DNA of 64,000 nucleotides from Clitopilus passeckerianus (lineage: Eukaryota > Basidiomycota > Agaricomycetes > Agaricales > Entolomataceae): the NCBI GenBank assembly GCA_944990035.1, contig CALYLX010000093.1:186001-250000 (forward strand). Direction: 5' to 3'. Below, one piece after another: positions 37,142 through 47,329 of this stretch; within the stretch, counting starts at the first letter, position 1, and the number at the start of each line of letters is the position of its first letter. A program made the position numbers and the translations under genes. The notes under the pieces are model-generated. The model ran no database searches, had not been told where the DNA came from, and was given only the letters and a program-made list of their open reading frames with translations.

Positions 37142-38774
37142 GCTTGGGCTGTGGTGGATCGTCTCCAAGTTGTGTGATTCGGTGATAGGTTCTGGATTTG
37201 AAAGCTGCGCCTGTGCCTCAGGTTAAGCATTGATAAGATAAGATCCGAGTCATCAGAAGCTTGACGCGATGTGCGTCCTCAGCTCAAGGGGAAGGACGTC
37301 CAGAATCGAGGCAGCGTGTCCTGGAGTATTCTGAACAGACTCGTGGGTCACATGCTTTGGGTGGTACTGGAAGATGTGGAAGCAAGGTAAACAACGCATT
37401 CGGTAAGGTGGGGCAGCGAATTCCACGATCGCATGTTGCGTCAGGCCTTTCGGGTTGAACGTGAGTTCGAGAGGGTTATTCGGCAGGTCGATAACTGTGG
37501 CAGCCGGTGTAGTAGTAGTACCGGTATGTTGTGAGCTGCAAAAAACACGAGTCTTTTTCTGGGCCTCATGGGACACCCGGGCTTCTGGACGTCCTTGCTG
37601 CATCAATCCCACATCGCGAGGAAAGAAACGGCGCTCAGGCGAGATTGGCGTCATAATATATTACGAGGGTGTAAAGAAAAGTTTACGGAGAAGGTCGCTG
37701 GAGATAGAACCCTGTGCATTGGCCTGCTTTTCCACGCGTTCCCATCCTTAACCACATACATCCTCTCACCCCCCACACATACCTCCAACCTTCCTTTCCT
37801 TTCCTTTCCCATCCCACTCCCCTTCTCCGAGCTTTACTGGTGGTGTATCTTCCAGAGTGCGGAATCTATACATCGGTTCGAGTCGTCCAGTGACAAGGTG
37901 TCCACCTGTTGTGAGGGCTCGCTCAAATGCACGTTCCAGATACCCTAGCGCGTTTTCGAGCACGAGAGCCGGGGCATTAGCCAGGGTGCTGAGACACCTA
38001 AGTCGTGCTCTATGATCAGTGTATAGGCCAAGCATGTTCCTTACTCATATCGTAGAGTTTGTGCGAAGGTTTATGACTATCAAGAAGTATTCGCCAAAGC
38101 GTAAGAGCCATAGTCCAGGCTCGTCGAAGTTAACTGCTGCGCAAGGTGAACATGACGGTTCGGAAAGAAAAGCAAATTATTTGTGGACGTTTGGATCTTC
38201 TTGGTCGATAAATTACAGAGTAGAAAAAATGCAAATAAATATAATTCAACTACTACAATTCCTTTATACCAAGTAACAATTCTACACTACTACCTCCAAT
38301 CAAAAACTATTTATTGCCTTCATTCTTCTTCATTGTTCAACCTCGTCACTTGGTGGTTACGGGGGGGAAACGAAATGAAACGAGAGGGAGAGAGATGGAG
38401 GGAAAAGGGAGGGGGGATATTATGCAAATCAGAGTAAGATATACGCGAAAGAAACGGAGAGAGGAGAGAACGTAATTTCATTGACTTTGTAGCGAGAGAA
38501 AAAAAGAAAAGATGCAAGTAATGCCGATGCGAGAGTGGTTCTGTATGTACTATGGGGAGAGAATCGATAAGGAGTGTGAACCCAAAACCGGTATGCATGG
38601 TAAGTATGTACAACGAAAGCAAAAAAGCAGCAGGGGGGATAAGAAAAGGAAGGAGGAAATCGTCCTTGTTCTTGTATACAGTCTCGCACAATGTACGAAA
38701 CCTCGGTAGAATCGCCAGAATGATTGAGTGGGGTGTATTCCCGTGCTCTCCAACAGCACCTCCTCCCTCCCTCT
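37142..38774. other. Intergenic, with two small minus-strand frames
   Basis: About 1.6 kb. Two ATG-started minus-strand frames are present: 37253-37654 (133 codons, starting MTPISPERRFFPRD) and 37766-38035 (89 codons, containing LVLENALGYLERAFERALTT). I do not recognise either. They could be exons of one small gene, but I found no clean junction. A short TTTCC tandem tract lies near 37793-37810. The stretch 38180-38700 is AT-rich to purine-rich and probably 3' flank of the bZIP gene. Confidence 0.3.
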
Positions 38775-41700
38775 TTACGCCTTCTTCCCAGCCAAACTCA
38801 ACCCCCTCATACTCTCCTCCAACAAATCCGTGCAACACTTCTTCGCACTCATCATCTTTTCACACTCCTCCTTCTGTCTCTGCGCTTGTGCTTGTGTAGG
38901 TGTTTCCGTCTTCTGCACAACCGCTGACGACGACGCGGATGAAGAAGAACCATGATGATGCCCAGGCAAATCCTCCAAATCCACAACCCTCACAACCGCC
39001 TTCCCCTCAAGCACCTTCCTAACCTTATCCGCATCCCACGTCCTCTGTCCTTGGAAGTTCGTCGGATTCGACGACGCAGCCGTGACCGACGTCGGCGTGG
39101 CTCCAGATGCACTTGTGCTCGTGTTTGTGCTTGCACTGGAAAGAGAACCACTGCTCGACGAAGAGGAAGAGGAGCCGGTAGAAGAAGACCCAGCAAACGC
39201 ATCCCAAAACGCACTCCCCAACTTCCTAAACAACGTCTGACTCGCAAGCTGCGCAGCCGCATGTACCTGCCTCTCCTGCCTCTCCCTCTCCCTCTCCTTC
39301 TCTTTCGCACCCTCCCTCTCCCTCTCCTTCGCCCTCTCCGTAGCTCTATCCCTTTCTTGCCTATCAAGCGTCCCAGCTTTCGCAATAAGCAAAGGCGCCA
39401 ACGGCGACGGCGACGAAGGTGAGGAGGAATAAGGCGGAGGAGGAGGCGAGTACGGCGGTAACCCATTCCCGGATGAGGAGGAATGTTTCCCAGCCAACAA
39501 CAAACTCCCCAAACCCCCAGTCGGAGTCGAGAAGAACGCAGGGCGGAGGCCATTCGCCAAGCCTTGCCCTTGCCCATTGTACCCTTGCTGCTGCTGCTGC
39601 TGCGCCTGTTGTTGCTGTTGTTGGCCATACCCAAACGTAAACGGCGACATCGCCTGTATCGTCGGACTCGGCGAATTCGAAGGGGTAGTATTCCCCGAAT
39701 TCGTAGGTGGTGCGAAGCCATTGTGGGGGTGTTGTTGATGAGACTGGTGTTGGTGTTGGTTCTGATACGCATACGCCTCCCGCTGCTGCGCCATCTTCCC
39801 CCACAAATGCATCCTATACGCATCCATCGTCTTCATCGTGAACGGGTTCATATCCGCATAGCCGTCAAAGCCTCCCAGTGCTTGTCCTTGGTTGGCGGCA
39901 GCCGATTGAGCAGCAGCAGCCGTAGGAGGTGAAGGCGCAAACACACTCGGCGCAAACCAACTCTGCGGCACATTCGCAGTATTCTTCGCCTCCCCAAGCG
40001 GCTTCTTCGTCCCTGCTCCTCCTCCTGCTCCTCCTGCCGCCGCCGCAACGGTCGAAGGCGTAGACCCCCCAAGATTACTAATAATCGTATTCAACATCGG
40101 ATTCATATTCTCCTGCAGTTGCCTCTTCCTCGTCGGTGGCACCACCTCTTGTCTCCCCTGCTGCTGCTGTTCTTTCACAGCCGCCAAAAGCGGCGAATGA
40201 TACACCAAATCAACTTCAGGTATCTCCATCCTATGAACAGGCGTAACACCCCCAAACGTCCCCAACCCACCCCAGAATCGCGAGGAGGAGGAGGAGAGGT
40301 CTTTTTGGGTGTTTGGGGTGAGAAGCGCTGCTTGTTGTTGGGTGGTGGTTTGTGCTTGGGCGGATGAGGGGGAGAGCGAGGGGGACACTACATCTGCGGG
40401 TGCTTCCTCCGAGATAGAGGAGAGTGAAGCCTGCGCTTGAGCTTGCATAGCCAATACCTCCGCCGCACTCCTCATCGGCAACGGCGCCGGCGGGGGGAGG
40501 CTAACACCCCCATCAATACCCAACAGCCCGTTGAGGCTCATCCCACTCAGAGACGAACTCGACCTCCCATCGAGGAGTGTCTTTTTGAGAGTAGCGATCT
40601 CCTGCCTGAGGGCAAGGTTCTCGGATTGCGTGGACCCGAGCTCGGTCCGGATGACGTCGAGGAGGCGGTCGCGTTCTGCGATGTCGTATTCGAGGGTTGA
40701 TATGTATTCTATTTTTCGGCGGAGGAGAAAAAAAAGGATGGGGGTTAGTTGTTGAAATTGGAAAGGGAGGGAGGGATGTGTACCTTTTCGGCGTACACGG
40801 AAATTCCGCGCACTAATCTTATTCCTCAACTGCCTCTTCTCCTTACTCGACATCTTCTGGAACACCTCCGGGGGTGGACGCCAGTCTTGTGGGAGGTCGT
40901 CGTCTTTGTCTATTTCACCCGTAAAATTTCGGGGGAGAGAGAAAAAAAAAAAGAGACCGTTAGCTTTCGTTTCCCCTTGAGTAAGATAGAGGAAACAGCA
41001 CTTACCATCCATCTTCCCATCCTCCTCCCCCCTAGTAGGATACAACCGGGTAGGGTAATACGCGCTCGCGGGTAAGCCGCGTTTGAAGTTCACCATCTCC
41101 TGCCCTTCCATTCCGCCCATACCATCATCGGCAGACTCGAGGTCTTCGTGCACAGATGCTAAAACGGCTGCAGTGCTGGGGTTCGAGATGGGTGGGATGA
41201 CGTGTTTGATTTGCGTCGAGCTCCCGCCAGTCGTGGTGGTGGTGGGAGCAGTCGTTGAGGTGGTGGAGGGTTGGGAAGCCTTGCCCGAGGAGGAGGTAGA
41301 AGATTTTTTAACCACACCCCCACTAGCAACTGTCCCCTTCCTCCCACCCTTTCCGTGTCCGGCGACTTTCATAGGTTGGATCGTGAGTGTGAGTTTTTCC
41401 TGTTGTTGGTGGTCATTCTCCTTGTCGGCGGCTTTGTCGGTTTTCTTGCCCTTGCTTGACGTAGAGGCGGAAGACGAGATGGAAGCGGAAGATTTACTCT
41501 TCCTTCCCTTCGCAACCCTGGGTGCCGACCCCGCGCTTGACGGAGAGGCTGATACGTCCGCATCAGCATCTTCATCGATATCCTCATCACCATCAACACC
41601 CTGGTCCTCCTCGTCCTCAGTGGAGGTAGCAGCAGAGGGTGTACCCACGAGCTGTGGGTCAATCGTCATACCCATACCGTGCATGTCGACACCGACGCTC

Positions 41701-42260
41701 ATCATCTGCTGTTGCTGCATCGCCAACGCCAATTCAGGCATCGAGAACAACGCTGTAGGTGTCGCTGAGGTGTGTTGCTGAGGTTGCTGTGTAATGCCCG
41801 CAGCACCAGCTCCACCGAACCCGTACCCACCCGTTGATTGTTGGTACGCGGCTAGGAAGGCGGCGAGGGAGGGGTCGATGGTGGGGAGGGGCTGTTGGAG
41901 GAAATCGATGTCCATCATCGATGAGCCGCTGGTTGTTGTTGTGGGAGGGATGGAGTCTAAGGGAGGGACTGCGGAGCTTGATGAGGGTAGGGGGAAGGCA
42001 GACGATGAGGTGGATGGGGAAGATGTGTATGAGTGAGGTGAGAATGAGGAGGAGAGGTAGTCTGTTGATTGGGTGAACATCGACATTGGATCGAATGGCT
42101 TTTCATTGTCGTTCGACTCGTTTGTTAGGTATTGAAAAGAATCATTCGGTGGTGTTTTAGGTGAAGCACTTCTAGAAGAAGGCGATGACGAGGATGAAGA
42201 AGATGAGAAGAGATCTGTATTGAATATGTCACTGAAATCAGTTAGAGTGTCTAACATCAT
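38775..42260 (-). CDS. bZIP transcription factor (about 1104 aa)
   Basis: A nuclear regulator with a basic leucine zipper. The ATG at 42260 starts MMLDTLTDFSDIFNTDLFSS, followed by a long Ser/Pro/Gln-rich low-complexity region. After a 96-nt intron (40910-41005) comes DKDDDLPQDWRPPPEVFQKM. The basic region KEKRQLRNKISARNFRVRRK is joined by a 75-nt intron (40709-40783) to EYISTLEYDIAERDRLLDVI. The zipper continues with ENLALRQEIATLKKTLL. The NxxSARNFRxRR signature marks the family seen in other basidiomycete bZIPs. C-terminal features include a glutamine run from CAG repeats (near 39587-39630), an Arg/Glu-rich charged segment (near 39300-39360) and a terminal block ESMRGLSLAGKKA. Both introns are multiples of three and free of stops. 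The gene sits inside the F-box cluster with paralogs on both sides. Confidence 0.92.
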   Translation of the reverse strand: MMLDTLTDFSDIFNTDLFSSSSSSSSPSSRSASPKTPPNDSFQYLTNESNDNEKPFDPMSMFTQSTDYLSSSFSPHSYTSSPSTSSSAFPLPSSSSAVPPLDSIPPTTTTSGSSMMDIDFLQQPLPTIDPSLAAFLAAYQQSTGGYGFGGAGAAGITQQPQQHTSATPTALFSMPELALAMQQQQMMSVGVDMHGMGMTIDPQLVGTPSAATSTEDEEDQGVDGDEDIDEDADADVSASPSSAGSAPRVAKGRKSKSSASISSSASTSSKGKKTDKAADKENDHQQQEKLTLTIQPMKVAGHGKGGRKGTVASGGVVKKSSTSSSGKASQPSTTSTTAPTTTTTGGSSTQIKHVIPPISNPSTAAVLASVHEDLESADDGMGGMEGQEMVNFKRGLPASAYYPTRLYPTRGEEDGKMDGKCCFLYLTQGETKANGLFFFFSLPRNFTGEIDKDDDLPQDWRPPPEVFQKMSSKEKRQLRNKISARNFRVRRKGTHPSLPFQFQQLTPILFFLLRRKIEYISTLEYDIAERDRLLDVIRTELGSTQSENLALRQEIATLKKTLLDGRSSSSLSGMSLNGLLGIDGGVSLPPPAPLPMRSAAEVLAMQAQAQASLSSISEEAPADVVSPSLSPSSAQAQTTTQQQAALLTPNTQKDLSSSSSRFWGGLGTFGGVTPVHRMEIPEVDLVYHSPLLAAVKEQQQQGRQEVVPPTRKRQLQENMNPMLNTIISNLGGSTPSTVAAAAGGAGGGAGTKKPLGEAKNTANVPQSWFAPSVFAPSPPTAAAAQSAAANQGQALGGFDGYADMNPFTMKTMDAYRMHLWGKMAQQREAYAYQNQHQHQSHQQHPHNGFAPPTNSGNTTPSNSPSPTIQAMSPFTFGYGQQQQQQAQQQQQQGYNGQGQGLANGLRPAFFSTPTGGLGSLLLAGKHSSSSGNGLPPYSPPPPPYSSSPSSPSPLAPLLIAKAGTLDRQERDRATERAKEREREGAKEKERERERQERQVHAAAQLASQTLFRKLGSAFWDAFAGSSSTGSSSSSSSSGSLSSASTNTSTSASGATPTSVTAASSNPTNFQGQRTWDADKVRKVLEGKAVVRVVDLEDLPGHHHGSSSSASSSAVVQKTETPTQAQAQRQKEECEKMMSAKKCCTDLLEESMRGLSLAGKKA

Positions 42261-43084
42261 TCAAGAGAGAAAGACGAGTTTAGTGAGTTGGAAGAGTTGA
42301 GAAGAGAAAGATGTGAAGAAATGAATTAGGTAATCAAGGCCACGACGCGTAACCCAAACGGCATTCTAGAGCCTTCTATCCCCTTTAAGGTACCTTCATT
42401 TCCTTACTCCTCGACATCTGATCGTCTCTTCTTCCCCAGAAATTTAATTTCAAGGGGCCTTATCGTCAATCCATCGTCCTCGTGGATGCCTTGCGGTCAA
42501 TCTAATCCAATCCATCGCACTCTTAGCATAATGGCAAGTGTCTGAGTTCGACTCCCAGAAAGTCCTCTAAAAGAATGACCGCATTCCTTTTACGCCTCAT
42601 CACCCTCGTTCAACGTCTAATCAATTTCCAACTCCTGGCCACTGGTCGAGCGCCAGCTGCTCCGGGTTCGCTCCCAATCGTTATGTCTACACTCAAAGGT
42701 TTACATTTTATTGCTCTTACTCGAAGCGGCCCCACTACCTCTGGTGAGGTACCTCCCGCTGTGACAAGCGGTCAAGTGTACGCCCTCCCAGTGCCATGGC
42801 ATGTTCTAACTTGTTGCATCCGCGAGGTATGCGTGGTGGCGGGGATTCGGCCCCCAGAGAGTACCATGGCGCCAACGCACCCAATAGACTTTTATCTACT
42901 TGGCCTTGAACAATACGACTGCCAACCATGTCAAGCAGACTGAGACTCGTCAGCCATATCTTTGAATACGGCTGCTGCAGTACATCTGACGCAGTGGTCT
43001 CCAGTATACAGACCTACTACCAGCTACTCAGTTGTTCGATCCCAGTCAGTTGATATCCGTCACGCCGTTCGGCCAGTTTGTTTA
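42261..43084. other. Intergenic between bZIP and F-box paralog 3, with a tRNA-like fragment
   Basis: The left part is the promoter of the bZIP gene, including a pyrimidine-rich tract near 42390-42440. At 42524-42555 there is a match to the internal promoter boxes of a tRNA, but the anticodon arm is missing. A 122-codon frame at 42575-42943 has no recognisable domain. Confidence 0.4.
42516..42562 (+). other. tRNA-like fragment (A box and B box without anticodon arm)
   Basis: TAGCATAATGG (42524-42534) fits an RNA polymerase III A box and AGTTCGACTCC (42545-42555) fits a B box. They are only about 10 nt apart, too close for a tRNA, so the anticodon arm is absent. It could be a deleted tRNA gene, part of a tRNA-derived SINE, or chance. 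Confidence 0.3.
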
Positions 43085-44438
43085 CATTTCCATCAAATCA
43101 ATCCCTGACGACAGAACTCCACTGGCCAATTTGTAAAGCACGAACCATCACGACTTGATAACAGTCCGTCAGTAGATGCCAGCTGCTTGGACGCTCTCCC
43201 CAGAGCTTCACCTTTGCATCATATCTGAGCTATCTAGCGATGGCCGCTCCCTTAAAGCCTGCTCTCTGGTTTCCAGATCGTGGTATCACATGGCCATCCA
43301 TACCTTCTGGTCACACCGACCCCTGTGGGTTCGTGTTGCACGCACGACCGATCCGGAACGTGCCAAACGGCTCCAAAACCTCCTTGAAGGCGAACCATGT
43401 CACTTCACTGCCCATTTACGGGCCGTTGGTCTCTACGGCCTTGGAAGGTGGAACTTGACACCGCGGCAACAGGCTACCGCCCATAACACAGTCAGCCGTA
43501 TTGTAGAGCTCTTTTTGAGGGCTTCGCCGGATCTGAAGTGCATTGCGATCAGCTATCTACAATTCGATCAGCTCAGTGATGGAGCCCGTCAGGGATTATC
43601 ATCGTTGAAGGACCTTCCCTCACTCGAGCTTCTTCGCACCAGCTTTCCCAGCACAGACGCGCTGATCATCTGGATCTCAAACTTCAGGAAGCTCCAGAAG
43701 CTCATACTGAAGACTTCCGGACCGAAAGTCCTAGAGAGTGGTCTGAAGCATGCCGAAAATGTGGAAAGGATTGATTTACAGTCCTTGGAGGAGCTCGATT
43801 TCAACATGCAGCCCGGACCGGACATCATCATACAACAAATCCTGACGAAGCCAACGTATCGTCTACACTCTCTGACGGTCAGGTGGCCGAGACCCTTTGG
43901 ATTCGGCTTAGTTGCGCAATTGCTCGACCATGTTGGTTCGGGCCTCAAGTCTCTTGTGCTTGATATCGGGGACGCAGTTCTTACGGCTAGGGGGAATGAC
44001 ATGGATGGTAGATATTCATTCAGCTTGCTGATTCAATTCGCTTCATATGTTTATGCCGTCACTAGATTTCTCGGTCAGTCTAAATCGCAATGTGGGCCTT
44101 ACGTATCTGGAAGTTGGAACCATTTGCATTAAAGAAAACGAACCTTACCCTTGCGATTGGCTGCGACGGTTTCTCCAGTCAATCAACTCCCCATCTATCC
44201 AGCAGATATGTATTCAGTTCAGCCCTGGCCGTCCTGATGAAGAAGATGTACAGGAGTATTTCTTCGACAACTTCGACTGGAGCACACTTGACGAAATATT
44301 GCCGTCAAATAGGCACTTCGATGCCTGGGGACAGGTGGAAATATACGTGGGCGGTGCCGACTACCATCTTAACAACGGAGAGAAGGTTGAGGGGGAATTT
44401 AGGTCACATCTCCCGAACTTGGAAGCCAGCACTAAGCT
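43085..44438 (+). repeat. Duplicated F-box unit, copy A
   Basis: Near-identical to 45962-47329. Homology begins at CATTTCCATCAAATCAATCC, includes about 90 bp of promoter, and ends at CACTAAGCT inside the last codons of the gene. Beyond these points the two loci are unrelated. Confidence 0.85.
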
Positions 44439-44478
44439 ACTCGTACCTGTCAAAAGTATTTGTGACTACATAATCTGA
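43176..44478 (+). CDS. F-box/LRR-like protein, cluster paralog 3 (414 aa)
   Basis: A putative SCF adaptor. Exon 1 (43176-44007) begins MPAAWTLSPELHLCIISEL and has the F-box core LKACSLVSRSWYHMAIHTFW. It continues with LRR-like segments (LPSLELLRTSFPSTDALI, LHSLTVRWPRPFGFGLVAQL). A 58-nt phase-1 intron (44008-44065) must be removed; reading through it shifts the frame. Exon 2 has LTYLEVGTICIKENEPYPCD, SINSPSIQQICIQFSPGRPD and EYFFDNFDWSTLDEILP, then the family tail GEFRSHLPNLEASTKL. The last ten residues run into sequence outside the duplicated unit, so its C-terminal end differs from its sister at 46062. It appears intact. Confidence 0.83.
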
Positions 44479-44603
44479 CGCGAGCACTTAAATTGGGGAC
44501 CTCGAGAAAGATCACATCTACTAGGTCACGAAATTCAGTATATACAGAACAATATAAGTATGTACATTACATTAATAGGTGGTAATAAGTATCCCTACGG
44601 GTA

Positions 44604-44785
44604 TCAGAAGGAAGTGTGGCCGCCCTTTTCATGTAGAATAGCTCCAACACGAGCCTCCATCCCATCAACGTGCTTGTTGATGGTCCCGATGTCCAACGAC
44701 TTCCAGGCTTCTGTACAGCCGCTTTCAGATCCTCAAGGGTAGAAGGGGGCTTCTTAAGAGACCGAATAATAGTCTTGAGTTCGGT
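44604..44785 (-). mobile_element. Tc1/mariner (IS630-type) transposase C-terminal remnant
   Basis: On the minus strand the sequence reads TELKTIIRSLKKPPSTLEDL, then, after a one-base frame slip near 44706-44713, AWKSLDIGTINKHVDGM followed by EARVGAILHEKGGHTSF and a stop at 44604. The INKHVDxMxxRVxAxxxxKGGHT pattern is the usual C-terminal end of fungal Tc1/mariner-like transposases. The DDE catalytic core is absent: upstream (rightwards) the sequence switches directly to F-box paralog 4. The terminal repeat, if it survives, should lie in 44480-44600. Confidence 0.78.
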
Positions 44786-45726
44786 TGAATGACCTTTCCA
44801 TCAATCACCTCAATTTCGATCGCCTCAGTACAGCTATTTTCCAAGGGTTCTCTTCATTCAAGTACCTGAGCTCACTTGAGCTCCTTCGTCTCACTTTCCC
44901 TGGTGACACAGAATCTGTGATTGAGTGGATCTCAAACTTCAGCAAGCTCCGGAAGCTTGCGCTAGGGAGTTTCTGCCCTCATCACCCACCAGGAAAACAT
45001 TTCCATAACCATAAAAAAGTGAAACAAATTGATGCACGCCCCCGAGAAGATCTCGATTGCGGTGTGCAATCTAGACATGACTTTGTTACCAGCCAGGCCC
45101 TAGCGAGGTCGTCTCATATACGATCGCTGAGCCTGACTCCATCGAGACTTGATTTCCCTCTAATTACGAAGTTGATTCGCCATGTTGGATCAAGCCTAAG
45201 CTTTCTGTCACTCGACATTGATGAGCTCATCGGCTCTGGCAGATATATTGATTGGGCAGGTATATAATACATGCTCCGAAGAGATTTTGTTGATTAACTT
45301 GACATACAGATGTTCATGTCGATCTCGGGTGTACCGTGAGCTTGACATACTTGGAAGTAGGAAGAATTCGTATTGAAGAGGATGAGCAATACCCATTCGA
45401 CTGGATCCGGCGCCTTCTACAGTCGATCAACTCTCCATTCCTCCAGATTATATGCCTTGGCTTTACAACATGCTTTACCAACGACCCTGATGATGGCGGG
45501 GAGGAGTATTTCCTTGATAACTTTCAATGGGACGTACTTGACGATGTACTGTCTTCTAATAAACATTTCGACGCCTGGAGGGCGGTGGAAATAGATGTAG
45601 GCGAGGCTGAAGACTATCTCGAAAACGAAGATATATGATATATTATCAGAGTTCCGGTCGCGTCTGCCGAGGTTGGAGGCGAGCGATAAATTGCTGTTGG
45701 TCGAGAAGGATATATGGCCATACTGA
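44786..45726 (+). pseudogene. F-box/LRR-like pseudogene, cluster paralog 4
   Basis: The 5' third, including the F-box, is missing and replaced by a transposase remnant. The surviving part begins LNDLSINHLNFDRLS and continues SLELLRLTFPGDTESVIEWI, matching the middle of paralog 2. The family intron is still recognisable (phase 1, GTATAT..ACATACAG, about 45259-45309). Exon 2 reads LTYLEVGRIRIEEDEQYPFD, LLQSINSPFLQIICLGF and EYFLDNFQWDVLDDVLS. Near 45630 a tandem duplication of the 7-mer GATATAT puts the conserved tail SEFRSRLPRLEAS out of frame and creates an early stop. There is no plausible start codon. The gene is dead unless it makes a noncoding transcript. Confidence 0.85.
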
Positions 45727-45961
45727 CGCACTGTATTTCCAAAGATTTGTTACTATGGGCTTGCTTTGGTGTTTGACTCGGAAACAAATATGACGCAACG
45801 TTTGGTAGGAAGCCAGAGCATTATGAAGGACTCGGACTTGGTGGCTGATTTCGATGTACAAGTAAATACAATTGAACCGTATGCTTATAACGTGTTTTTG
45901 AATTTTTCTCCTGCTTTGACTGAGTTTGGCCTCGACAGAGCGCTCCACAACTCACGGGGCT

Positions 45962-47329
45962 CATTTCCATCAAATCAATCCCCGACGACGGAACCCACTG
46001 GCCAATTTGTAACGCTTCAAGCAACAAGAACCATCACGACTTGATAACAGTCCGCCAGCAGATGCCAGCTTCCTGGTCTCTCTCGCCAGAACTCCACATT
46101 TGCATCATATCTGAGCTGTCCGACGATGCTTGCTCTCTCAAAGCCTGCGCTCTGGTTTCCAGATCGTGGCATCACACAGCCATACATACCTTCTGGTCAC
46201 ACCGACCTCTGACGATTCATGTTCGATACAGGGCCGACCTGGACCGTGCCGAACGGCTCCAAAACCTCCTTGAAGGTGAACCATGTCACTTTGCCACCCA
46301 TTTACGGGCCGTTAGGTTCTACGGCCTTGGAATATGGAACTTAACACCACGGCAACGGGCTACTGCCTATAATACAGTCAGTCGTATTGTAGAGCTCCTT
46401 TTGAGGGCTTCGCCGGATCTGAAGTGCCTTGCAATCAGCTTTCTACAAATCGATCAGCTCAGTGATGGAGCCCGGCAAGGATTATCATCGTTGAAAGACC
46501 TTCCCTCACTCGAGCTTCTTCGCACCAGCTTTCCCAGCACAGACACGCTGATCATTTGGATCTCAAACTTCAGGAAGCTCCAGAAGCTCATACTGAAGAC
46601 TCAGACTTCCGGACCGAAAGTCCTAGAGAGTGGTCTGAAGCATGCCGAGAATGTGGAAAGGATTGATTTACAGTCCTTGGAGGAGCTCGATTTCGACATG
46701 CAGCCCGGACCGGACATCATCATACAACAAATCCTGACGAAGCCAACGTGTCGGCTACACTCTCTGACGGTCAGTTGGCCCAGGCCCTTCGGATTCGGCC
46801 AAGTTGCGCAATTGCTCGACCATGTTGGTTCGGGCCTCAAGTCTCTTGTGCTTGATATCGGGGACGCAGTTCTTACGGCTAGGGAGAATGACATGAATGG
46901 TAGATATTCATTCAGCTTGCTGGTTCTATTGCTTCGTGTGTTTATGCCGTCACTAGATTTCCCGCTCAATCTAAATCGCAATGTGGGCCTTACGTATCTA
47001 GAAGTTGGAACCATTTGTATTGAAGAAGACGAACCTTACCCTTGCGATTGGCTGCGACGGTTTCTCCAGTCAATCAACTCCCCATCTATCCAGCAGATAT
47101 GTATTGGGTTCAACCCTGCTCGTACTGATGAAGAAGATGTACAGGAGTATTTCATTGACAACTTCGACTGGAGCACACTTGACGAAATATTGCCGTCAAA
47201 TAGACACTTCGATACCTGGGGACAGGTGGAAATATACGTGGGCGGTGCCGACTACCATCTTAACAACGAAGAGAAGGTTGAGGGGGAATTTAGGTCACAT
47301 CTCCCGAACTTGGAAGCTAGCACTAAGCT
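45962..47329 (+). repeat. Duplicated F-box unit, copy B
   Basis: Sister of 43085-44438. It differs by a small insertion in the promoter (near 46013-46025), a 6-nt in-frame insertion (KTQTSGP against KTSGP), a one-base shorter intron and scattered substitutions. Confidence 0.85.

Noticed and set aside
39483..39932. Plus-strand frames opposite the bZIP gene
   Set aside because: They are Arg/Leu-rich shadows of the biased codon use in the bZIP low-complexity region.
40709..40783. Reading the bZIP gene as one uninterrupted 1161-codon exon
   Set aside because: The open frame hides two introns with good GT..AG borders; removing them restores a standard bZIP basic region and zipper spacing.
41083..41781. 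Long 232-codon plus-strand frame opposite the bZIP N-terminus
   Set aside because: Antisense shadow of Ser/Thr-rich coding sequence; no domain or splice signals of its own.
42575..42943. 122-codon frame before F-box paralog 3
   Set aside because: No recognisable domain, no homologous counterpart upstream of the duplicated paralog 5, and composition like noncoding DNA.
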